Positions 1 through 12,000 of a stretch of 64,000 bases of DNA are shown piece by piece. The DNA lies in the NCBI GenBank assembly GCA_963931865.1, contig OZ007510.1, positions 8,342,993 through 8,406,992 of the forward strand, read 5' to 3'. Position 1 is the first letter of the stretch; the number at the start of each line of letters is the position of its first letter. This DNA comes from Axinella damicornis. Taxonomy: Eukaryota; Porifera; Demospongiae; Axinellida; Axinellidae. The position numbers and the translations under genes are program-made. The notes beneath the pieces were generated by a model. The model was not told the DNA's origin. It did no database searches and saw only the letters and a program-made list of their open reading frames with translations.

Positions 1-3000
1 TGTTCGACCAGGAACACTATTGTCAAAACAGTTAAAACAAAACTCCAACCGTAACAAGTCCCCAAATGTCATCACTGCAAATTGTGTAGGAGCACAGAAT
101 AATGTCACAAGATGGCTTACAGCTGCAGTCATTCTCGAATAGCTCTCTCTTCCTATGCTTCCAGATGTGTCAAGGACAAATACAACAGAATGTTTCCTGC
201 ATTCATTATCAATAGGCATCTGCCGACGATATCGGGCGTGACTGCTGTATGGTGGGAGCCACTTCTTTCCAATTGCTCTTTTGGCTGCAATTAAGAATTA
301 TGGCATAACAAAACTTTCCAAAAGTTTGTGCAAGTGTTTGAAAGGAGTGTACTGATGCATGTATACCTGGTACCGGTGAAGGACGTTCACATATCCAGCC
401 CCAGCCAATTTCTCTGTCTGGACAACGCTGCTCAATCATAGGAGTTCGTCGCCTTACACGGGTAGTAGGAACTGGTGCTGGTGCAATAACATCCTATATA
501 TTGACAAAGGAGGTAGCAAATACTCAGAACTATACTCTAAATTTCACTTTGTATAAGAGTTTGCTGAGTGATACCATGTGTTTCATTGTGTAGAATAGGC
601 AGGGAAGCCTCACAGAAAGCCACTGTTATTATAATATTATATTATAATCTTTTTGCATACTGTAAATGATCGGAAACTGGAGGTGTATACATGTATATAT
701 GGAATGGTCTACGCAATTCGCTTTGAGAATTTTAGTATAGTGTTGCAAGGATTCCGAAAAACCCTGTACAGCAGGCAAGTATTTACTTGCTTCCCGCGAG
801 GCTCTTCTGCGTGCTTTCACTAGTACATGTATTATGTGGAAAGATGGAGTTGTATACTGAACTATTTTATGCCATCATCCCAGCTTGTTGCTTACTTTTG
901 CTGTTCTGCTATCCCTACATCTCCATACATTTTTAATGCTTTTTTACACTTGTATTAATTACGCAGCATAATTTTTCCCCTACCAGGAGCGTAATTATAT
1001 TACGCGGCACAATTTTGCCCCTACCAGGATTGTAATTACACTATATTTGTAGCTGCATACTTGATAGCACTGTACACAGTTACACAATTTTGAGTTCAAA
1101 GTTCAAAGTTGCTCTATACCAGTGCACAAATGAAGAAAATGACAGATGATGCCATAGTTGTTGTGAGACTTCAAAGTTGTCAAAAAGTGAAGGGGGAGGG
1201 GGGAGGGGGAGGGGGAGGGGAAAGGGAGGGGAGGGGGGAGGGGGGAGGGGGGAGGGGTGAGGGGGGAGGGGAGGGGGAGGGGGAGGAGGGAGGGGGGAGG
1301 GGGAGGGGGGAGGAGGGGAAGGGGGAGGAGGAGGAGGAGGAGAAGAAGAAGAAAACCAATTTTGGCGGTTTGGCGACTTTCTGGTGCGGTATTTTCGCGA
1401 AGGTTTTTCACAAGACTGGTAGTCTTCTTGGCCAGGAAAACACTCGAAGATGAATACATGCAGTGAAACCTGCCTTAGCAGTCACCTGAATGAGGCGGTC
1501 ACCTCAGCTTCAAAAAGTCCCGAAATTTGAGCCCACAGTCTCCATACTTTACTGTCGTCCTATAGCGGTCACCAGCGTATATAATGCGTAATGTGGTCAT
1601 GCATGTTGCTTCACCCCAAGCACACTATAACATGCTATAATACAGTGCCAATAACGGCTAGCGAGTGTGTGCGTGTGTTGCAAACGTGCGCGCGTGCTTT
1701 GCAAATGTGCGCACGTGCTTTGCGTACGTGCACATGTGCGTTTATAACATTACAGAAAGTGCCAAACTGAACATCCAAAATGAAACAATCAACAATACTT
1801 ATAAAGTCCTAAGTTACTTTAGTTGTCTCTTTCATGGAACTTGAATGAAAGTTGTTCAGTTTCACAAGAACCTTTGTAATGAGGTTAATAAAACTTCACA
1901 CGACCGCTATATCTATATTCCAGGCACCTCTCTAATTATAATGAGGCCAAATAAATTTGGCCCTCAATTGACCACATTAGACAGGTTCCACTGTAGCAAG
2001 TTGTCGTAAAGGCTTATATGCTGCCTGTTTTTGAGATTTTGAAAATTTTTTGTATTAGCATACATTGCATGTCCGCTTATCCCTACATAACCAGTCTACC
2101 AACTCTTGAGAGATATGGATTCTAGACTGTACCAGACTAGTCAGTGGAATGCAGAGCATTGTGGGGCAAACTTGAGCAAGACATGTACATAACATGGAGT
2201 TACCGTAGATCGGGAAATTTTCGTGTTAAAAATATTTCGGGTGTAAATTTTTCGTGGCGTTAAATTTTCGTAGTTTAGCTCATCAACGAAAAATTTTTAA
2301 CGATCATTGTGTCTAGTATGGAGACGTATGAACGAGCTGCTGCTATGCCATCATCACTGACATGCCAACAAAGCGTTCTTCTGGGCTGTACTGTATCTCC
2401 TGTACGGCCCGCCCTGCTTCCCTACCGCTTCGTCCCGCCATTAACGTTTGTCGAATCGAGCACCTCCCTATTCTCTGAGGCAATACCTCACGAAGGAACG
2501 GAGAGCGACAGAGATCTTTTGAGATCGGAGAGTCCATCTGCGGCCTTGAAGAATTGCAGAACTTGAAGGACCGTGAGCGCAGCACAGGTGAATTCAGTAG
2601 TACTACTAGTTTACTGAGTAGGCCTACACGTAATAATTATCCGTTGTAAATAAATTTCGTGCGTTAAATTTTCGTGGTTGCGGGCAACTACAAAAATATT
2701 TTAACAACAAAAATTTCCCGATCTACGGTATTGCAAGCACATATCACCTACGCAACACCCAATGAGCGATGTATGGACCTCACATTACACATGCAAAGCA
2801 CACACATACAGTATAGCAAACTTGTTGAAGTCACTAGTGCATATGGAGCTTACTCTGCAGACAAACACTGCACATGCACAACATAGGCAAAACCGGAAGA
2901 CTGAAGTTATATTATGTCAGAGAAACACATCACCGCAACTGCGCAGTCAGGTATGCTTCATGGAACAATGACACAATTCCAATATCTATCTGCATGCATT

Positions 3001-6000
3001 ATGAACATTAACACACGCATTAACACACCAGAGCATCGTCAGTAGACAAAGTGGTACTGGCAGCTGCAGTGGTAGAGAAGTCCTGGCCAATGCTCCCAAG
3101 GCCAAGGGAATATATCAGTGTGTCTACAAGGTCAAGTATGCCTGCAGGATACATGTCAATGAATGAGATACATGTAGCTATGGCCCACATGCAAACATGT
3201 ACATACATCACAGATTATAGTAGGGTACTAACAGACTTGTCGTGTTTCAGTCTTAGGATCACATCCGCTTTCTGAAGCCGACCGCAAGCGTCTTTCACTG
3301 TACGCTTGACCAGAGTTACATGTAGATTCTGTCACATTCACATCACTATTTGGTACACGTTGCCACTGGGACCACTCTGCATATGTGCATGTAGCATCAC
3401 AGTGGCGGAAATAACTTGGAAACAGAATACGTAGGAATGAATCACAGCTTGGCAGGGCTGCATGTAGGAAGAAAGGCAGAGAGTCAAGTTATAACACAGC
3501 TATGTGTATACGTACAGCTAGTAATAAAACACTTACGATTGTCATCATCCGTAATTGTTATAGTAATCGTTCCAGGGTGTATTCGGATGAGTGGATGCCT
3601 CTCATTTGAAGGTTTAGCCAAAACAACAGTGAATGTCTCATGGTTTTCACCAGTGTTATCATTGATAATGGTCACGTTGAAACACTGTCGCCTCTTGTGG
3701 TTACTAAACTCATTCAGAAATTGATTTGCAGATGTCAGTTCTACAAAATCACTTGAATCTGAAGTGGAGAGCAAACCATGGTCATGCATGTACAGATGTA
3801 CACAAAAGTGCTCAATTAAGGGGACCCAAGGCTACAGAGCTGGAATATCACGGTAAGAATTTGCTGGTTAACCTGCAGTTCCAGCATGTATCTCCACTGT
3901 CAGATTAAATTCAATCTCAACTGGAGCATTGGATGGTTGACTGATGTTCACACAGAGTTCAACTTCTCCAACACTTTCTGAGACCTCCAAAGATGTGTTC
4001 TCAAAGCCAACCACAAGCTCTGCAGTTCATGGTAAAAGTACAATAATAATACTATTCTCACGAGGGGCAACCGCACTCCTGGTAGCCGCGGTTAAACGGT
4101 AGCACAAGCTAAGTGTGACAGTTCGTTCCAATTATCACACATTACATGAGTGCCATGATAGATATATACAAGGAAGATCAGAAATTATTTAGAGTGCTCT
4201 CAAGTACCATTCATAAAGTAGCTGCGTTCAACCTGCATTGCACAAGCTAAGTATTGCAATACGTTCCAATTAACACACATGCCACGTGGCAACCACGCTC
4301 AGTCGATCGCGAGCAATGGCGACCAAAAGGAAGACAAGACATTATTACAGCACTCACAACTTAGCCAGCACGGTGAGTTTTGGCATGTAAGCGTCAGTGA
4401 ACGACAGCGATCACGGCGGTGTGGTCAGAATCTTTGTGTGCCTTTCCTATGAACGGTACTGCCACCGGAAGTCGAAGAGAGCGCTCGAGCAATGGCGGCC
4501 ACGGCGAGACAAAAGAGCTCATATCTCCACCACCAAGGTGAGTTTCAGCACCAACTTTTTACATTCAGGTCAGGGCATGATAGCGATCACGGCAGTGTAG
4601 TCAGAATCTCTGTAGGCCAATCCTAAATACTCAAATATTATATTATATTACAAGTAATAAAAAACATTTGAAAATGTAACAGGATGTAGGGATACCAGAA
4701 CGGCAAAAAGTAAGGAAACAAGGTAGGGATGATCGCACAAAACAGTGAAGTATACAACCCCCCTACAGAGATCTTTTTCCATATACATGTATAATGAAAA
4801 AAGATATGTAGGGGGATTGTATACTTCACTGTTTTGTGCGATCATCCCTACCTTGTTTCCTTACTTTTTGCCGTTCTGGTATCCCTACATCCTGTTACAT
4901 TTTCAAATGTTTTTTATTACTTGTTTATGTCATTTTTTTAGCAGCAACACATGCAATTTGCCATCACAGAGCAGAAGTCGGTGTCCTCACAAGTAGTAGG
5001 AGCCCTTGCTTTCAATATTGACTCCGGTATTCACACTGCCAGCATTGGCTGAAGAATCAGACCCAAGTCAACCCTTTTCTGGATGGATAGCTACTAAGGC
5101 AGTAATCCTTGTCTGAAGACCATAATATTAGCTAGCTATACCAGAAGTAGCAAGATTTATATATTGTTGAGTCTTTAGATAGGCATTCAGCCCTCTCACA
5201 GAACACAGTAGGTAGTAACATACATAAATTATACGCACAGAGTTTAGAATTTACCTCGGTTTTGTGAAGTATAGTACGAAATTATGTCAACACAACGGCG
5301 CAAGACACTTCTAATTCAGCGATCTTGAGTAATAATTACGTTCGTTGCTAAGTGATCGCGCATGCGTACAAACGAGAAAATGGCGTGACTAAAGAAGCCA
5401 TAGTTATTGAGTGGGCAGCTGCAGCCGCCTGGTGAAGACTTGGACGTTGCGAAAAAGCGATGGCCAGGTGCACCACTCGGTGTGAAATGCTGCTGTTTCG
5501 TGCGAAAACCATCATGAGAGATTGAGTCGACGTTGAGCTAGCCCGTCTGAAAGAAGAAGAAGAAGAATGAAGAAAGAAAAACAATTTGCCCGTTTTGCAA
5601 GTACCTGGTGTGGTACTTTCGCGACGGTTTTTCGCGACGCGAGGAGTCTTGTTGGTCATGAAAACATTCGAAGACGAACGGTATGTGGTTATAAAGGCTT
5701 ATAAGTGTGCTGTTTCTGAGATTTGGTGAGATTTTTTTGTATTAGCATATATTGCGTGTACGTCGTATCCCTACATACAGAGTCTACCGACTCTGTGATA
5801 TTATGTTAAGGGGCAACCGCACTCCTGGTAGCCGCGTTGCAACCCCGATGCGACTCGCCGTAGCGCAAGCTAAGTGTTGCAATTCGTTCCAATTAACGCA
5901 CATGCCACATGGCAACCTCGCTCAGTCGATCGCGAGCAATGGCGACCAAAAGGAAGACAAGACATTATTACAGCACTCACAACGTAGCCAACACGGTGAG

Positions 6001-9000
6001 TTTCGGTATATAAGCGTCAGTGAATGACAGCGATCGCGGCCGTGTGGTCAGAATCTTCGTGTGCCTTTCTTAAGAACGGTACTGCCACCGGAAGTCGAAG
6101 AGAGCGCTCGAGCAATGGCAGCCGCGGCGAGACAAAAGCGCTCATATCTCCACCACCAAGGTGAGTTTCAACACCAACTTTTTACATTCAGGTCAGGGCA
6201 TGATGGCGATCACGGCGGTGTAGTCAGAATCTCTGTAGGCCAAGCCTAAGTACTCAAACATTATACTAATTAATTATTTATTTACGCGGCACAATTTTTC
6301 CCCTACCAGGAGTGTAATTATGTTCTAAAGAAAGTAGCTAGAATAATAATAATACACTCCTGGTAGGGGAAAAATTGTTCTGCGTATTGTCAAGGGCGTA
6401 TCGAGCCGCCGAAGGCGGCGAGAGGGCATGTAACTCCGCAAACGGCATAATCCAAATCGATTCTATTTTTAGAAATCACGTGCTACATTGTTTATTTCAT
6501 ATCCGCGGCGCGCGCAGCTCTGGCACGCTAACCACGCTAGTCACAGCCACAGTTCCTGAAAATATCCATTCTCTAGTAAGTCAATGAACTTCTATCTAAA
6601 CTCACTGCTGTTACCCTGGACGGCGCTTACCACTGCCTTCTCCTTGCCTCAGTTTCGCCAACAAACCGTGTCATTCAGTGGAGACGGTCCCGAGCGAAGC
6701 CTACGGCACCTGCGTGCAATGGCTGCCGCATGTAGGACGGACGGGCACGTTGTTTCCAGTCGTCAAAACGTGGATGGCGTCCATTCATCCACTCTACGCA
6801 CTCGATCTAGCTCTCTGGCCTGCTCTGCGATATTCCACGTAATCTGATAATTGCATTCATTCACATATACGGTTACATACCAATGTCTAAAAATAGTATA
6901 TCCGGTGGCCGCATTTGGATTTTGCTGTTTGCAGAGTCAATACGAGAGTTGCATGCCCTCTTCCCGTTAGGGTCGATGCGCCCTTGGTATTGTGTAATGC
7001 ATGTAATGTGTAACCTCACAGCTCGCAGGAAGGGCCTGCCAAGATTCTGACTACATCGCTATCATGGAGTCACCCAAGCGTACAATTTTGGTGCTGAAAC
7101 TCACCTTGGTAGTGGAGATACAAGCGCTTATCGTGCCGTTGGCCGCCATTGCTCGAGCTCCCTTCGATTTTCGCTGCCGTTGCAGTTCTTACGAATGGCC
7201 CACAAAGATTCTGACTACACAGTTGTGATTGCTGGAAGAATATCTAGTAGAGAAGGCATATCAGAACAACAATACCCCGACGGTTGCAGTAAAAACGAGA
7301 AGAGAATCATCCGAAGAAAGACATCGAAATTTGTTGTTCGTGATGGTGACCTTCTCTATAAGAAAACTGTACAGGGAAGCAACGGAAAGAAGCTGCAGCA
7401 GCATTTCTCCATAAATTATTAAATGTTAAGTACTTTGTAGACTTTGCATAGGTTGGCTACGGTAGAATTAGCCTTGTTGTCAGGCCCCACCCATCTGCAT
7501 ACTGCACGCAAGTACAAGTGGCGAAAACTGAGCGGGACCTTGGAACGAGGCATACCTTTCTGAGAATTTTACCCCAAGGCTGTTGTAATGCACATAACAA
7601 CTACCACTGAATTTGGTGTTACATAAAGGGAAATTTAACACCATTGAACTAAACTGATAAGGTTGCCCCTGATGTGCTTAAATGACAAGGCTCAGGTTAA
7701 TTATTACAGATGGACAATGATTGATCGTTAGTCTAGTCTATCGAGCTAGACCAATTCTCTCGAAGCGGGAGAATTGGTCTAGCTCGACAGACTATGGTTA
7801 GTCCAACTGAAACATTCCCTTTGTGTAGCCTGCACTTAGTCTAACTACTTCTCCCCCTGGAAACGGATGGGAGTGGAGGAATTCGGTATATACAACTTCC
7901 TTTTGTGCGCCACAGCTTTGTTATGTTGTTCACACATGCAACTCCTGAACCGTCTATGAAGCATTATGGCTTCATTACATCATGCAACAAGAAACCATGC
8001 GTTAAAACAGTCACGCCAAAGTATGTATGATCTATGGCTGCAGGAAGAGGTACTGATCAAGCACATTCAGTCACGAGAGGAGCAGCTGCGGATTCTTCGT
8101 GCGTGCCACTATGACCCAACAACAGGTCACCTCGGGTTTCGGAAGACGTTGGCACGCATATTGGAAAGATTTGCTTGGAAAGGCGTAGTGAAAGACTGCC
8201 AAGAGCTGGTAAGACAATAAGTGGGTTAGTGTGACATTACAGCTTTTGGAATATACTTGTACAATTATCATACATTATAGGTAGCAAGGTGTGATCTCTG
8301 CCAGCGGGTAAATGGCAAGCTGGCGCTTGTGTGGCCTGAGCTACATCCCGTTCCCGTGAAGAGCCCCTGGCACCACCCCTCGCCTACCCATCTCCCTCCG
8401 GCAATCGATACATTTTGACGTGCAGTGATTATTGCACCAAATGGGTGGAGGCACTTGCAACACCGGATAAGAGTGCCCCCCAGACGGCACTGACACTGTT
8501 CAAGGTTAGCACACATACACTCTTATATACGTGCTGTGTGCAAGCTGTATTTTATGGAAACGGCCATGACTATCCTTCATAGCTCTTCATGAGAATGGGT
8601 ATTCCGAGGGTTGTAACCAGCAACCAAGGTTCGAAGGAATTCATGGTACTGCTGAATGTCCAGCATCGGCTGACCACTGCGTACCACTCACAGGTAAAAC
8701 TGGTGCATGGTGGTGACTAGCTACGTACATAGTATAGGCCTGCCAATAGCCAGCCACTATAGTCCAGGGGAGTTCGACTACCTAATATAATTATTGGCTC
8801 CATTGGGGATCCATAATCTAGGGGGGCTCCATCCACCTGGCTACAGGCCTGTTATATCAGTAATCATGGATGTTATTCTTTTGTTTTAAAACTAGGCCAA
8901 CGGTCTTGACGAGCATTTTAATCAGGCACTGCAGAATATGCTTGTCAAGTTTGTTGAGGAGAAGAAGGATAGCTGGGAGCAGTTCTTGGACACGTGTGTT

Positions 9001-12000
9001 TGTGTACAACACTGCACGGCACGAGTCAACCCACTATTCCCCATTCGAGCTGATGTTTGGAAGGAAGGCAGTGCTACCCATTGACCTCAGCTTGGACAAC
9101 AAGCATCCAGAAGACATACTCGATGAGTTTCAACAAGCTCCAGACCTGTCACCATCCCAAGTGGATTTATTGCAGAAATATAAACCAACAGGACTAATGT
9201 AGTTTCCCAGGTGGACAGGACAGCCTGTCAGAACAGAGAGGTCCTTGAAATGGCAAAGTCCAACATTGCTGCTGCCCAAAAGAAACAGAAGGAGCACTAC
9301 GACAGGAAGCACAGAAAACCAGGTGCATACCATGCTGGAACCAAAGTGCTGATGAGAGACTTCACCAGGAAGAAGCGTAAAGGAGGGAAAATGTAAAGGA
9401 GGGAAAATGGATCCAAAGTGGCGTGGACCATACAGCATCACCAAGTGTCTCGGCAAGGGACTGTACATGCTGAAGGCTGTTGACAACCCACATGTGGTAG
9501 TGTCCAGAGTCAATGGTGCCCACATAAAACCTTACACCTCCGCCGAGCCCGACCAACAAAGTGACTACAATGGTTATCCTATCTTAATTCCTGTATTAGT
9601 CAACAGATGCTGTGTCATGCTGTTTGTACATATTTTTCATGGCTTGTGTGTGTGCTTGTGTACACTTCATCATGGAGGAAAGTTCATCAGAGGAGAGCTC
9701 AATGGATCTGTATGAGGAGGAGAGTTCACAGCCGTCTGAGATGTTTCCATCACCTGAGAGCTCATGGTCTCGGCCAGACCCTATATCTCCACTCCCTCCG
9801 CCCCTCCACCTCCTCACCAATCCATCTCCAAATGCATTGAGGTAACTACATTATCAGTAACTGTCCCCATAGTCCATAACTTCTCCTTTAGGTTGAAGAA
9901 GCCTCCTCATGTCAATTCCAAACTGCTTCCGCCTGCTCCTGCTTCTTTGTACTTTCATTAGGCATGTCCGTAGAGGACTCCATTCCTCCACTTCCTGAAT
10001 TCAAGCCTCGTCCCAAGCCTAGACTACTGCCCCCACATGTCAGTCCTCCTCGACCCAAACCCAGGCAACTGCTCCCTATCTAGTGCAGCCTATCTAGAAG
10101 AGAAGGAAAAGGAGGAGAGGAAGTGACAAAGGTAGTCACAAATCTGACGAGGATCACAGCCCCTCCCTCCCACAGCCACCACTGCCAGCCACACCCCCCT
10201 CCCTCTCACAGCCAACTACTCATCCTTCCCTCCCACTGCCAACTACTCATCCCTCCCTCCCCTATGGGCCTACAAAAGGGATGCTGCAAAATGACGACAG
10301 AAGACTTTTAGCAATATCGATGAGGAACCTTACGACGTTGACGCACATGTCCCCCAGCAGCCACCACTTTGTTTCTGGAGGAAGGGTCTAGGTCTTACAG
10401 ATGCCGACCACCAGATCCTCAGTCACCCTAAACAATGGCTGAACAACAGCCTTATCAACACTGGCCAAATTATGCTTAAGAATCAACATTGAGACGCAGT
10501 GTCAGGCCTGCAGGATGTCAACAACTCACGTACCTTGTCAACAAGTCAGAAAGTCATTGGTTCACCATATCTACAATCGGATGCCAGCCACGAGTGGTAA
10601 ATATCTATGACAGTGCATCCAAATACATCACCCATCGAAATAAAGAAGACATTGCAGCACTTTTGAATACCACAAAAGATACCATCACACTGCAGTACAA
10701 GAATGTACAACACCAGAATGGGGTATCAGATTGTGGAGTATTTGCCCTGGCTTTTGCCACTGCACTGAGTTCAGGCACTGACCCCACAGCATGTACGTTC
10801 GATCAAGACGTGATGCGTCAGCACTTCCTCCAGTGCATCAAGGAGGGGCAGATTCATTCATTTCCCCTCAAGCAAGCACGCAGGCCAATTTGTCGGCCAG
10901 TCAAGGTAAAGACTTTCGACATCCATTGCCACGGCCGAATGCCAGATAACTCCGCGAAGGGTGTCTCTAGGTTTGCACTATTTATACTATACAGCTGGCA
11001 GCCAATCAAATCGCTGTCTGTATTAGCAGCTGGCAGCCAATCAAATCGCTGTCTGTATTAGCAAACGAAACAGGTAGCAACCGTTCAGTCAGAAAGACTT
11101 TGTGCAGAGATGGGTGAGTTTTATAGCAGCTGCTCTCGCCATCCGCTGACTGACAACTCTGCTTACTCGTGCCTCGTGTTTGGGACTGTGACTCCGAAGC
11201 GGAACCAGACTCAGGGATCGCACCAAATACGCCCCATGACACTTACAGAGGCATTTTTGTGAGACGTATACGACCAAGTCTCCGGCTTCACGCTACCTGT
11301 ACTTGTCTGGCTAGCTACAGCGCTCGTGCACATGACACTCATGAACTGTACAATAGAGGTATCTATGATGCTAAATGTAGCTATGACACGAGGCCTATAA
11401 CTACATGAAATTTACAGGTGTATAAGTGAAATTTTACAGGTGTATAAGTGAAATCACAGGGGTATAAGTGATTTAAATCCCTTCAATTGGCCAATCATAT
11501 CACAGTATTTCATTGAAGTATAGTATAAGTAGCGATGATCCTCGGCATATGGCAAGACAACAGGCGAGTTTTCAACAGCTGGTCGAAAGGCTTGATAACC
11601 GTACGGCTAGCTCAGCTATCGGCTCCACCCAGTGCATCCTACATCATTACTGCTAACAGCCAGGGGCACTCTTCTGAGTTTTATGGGACGCTGCGAGCCC
11701 TAGGCAACGCTAAACGCTGTGTGCAGAAGCCAAAATACGCTGTGGGGGGAGATTTCTAAACTTGGACCCTAAGAGTTTCAACCTGTACATTATTTATATA
11801 TTTGTAACACTTTTGTGCATTCTCTCAACCTCCACACAGCAGTTTCTTTCCCTACATATATGCTCTCTTGTACTAGGCTTTGCTACAACCTCATTACACT
11901 CCTGGTAGGGGAAAAATTGTGCCACGTAAATAATCTAACTAGTGGAATGCAGGACATTGGAGAGGCGAGCCTGAGCAAAGTGCATGCACCGGGACATGCA

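Noticed and set aside
1103..1466. Open frames of 70-118 codons on both strands over 1103-1466
   Set aside because: They are Gly/Glu/Arg or Pro/Leu runs produced by the polypurine tract, not genes.
4638..5021. Several 60-83 codon frames on both strands
   Set aside because: Mirror images of each other caused by the 273-bp palindrome.
4311..6120. Short proteins starting MATKRKT or MAATARQKR in the dimeric repeats as real genes
   Set aside because: Each reads only 15-25 codons to the donor-like site with no visible downstream exon; kept as a repeat feature and a finding instead.
11535..11759. 74-codon plus-strand frame
   Set aside because: No recognised domain, and an overlapping frame looks equally plausible; no splice or neighbour support.
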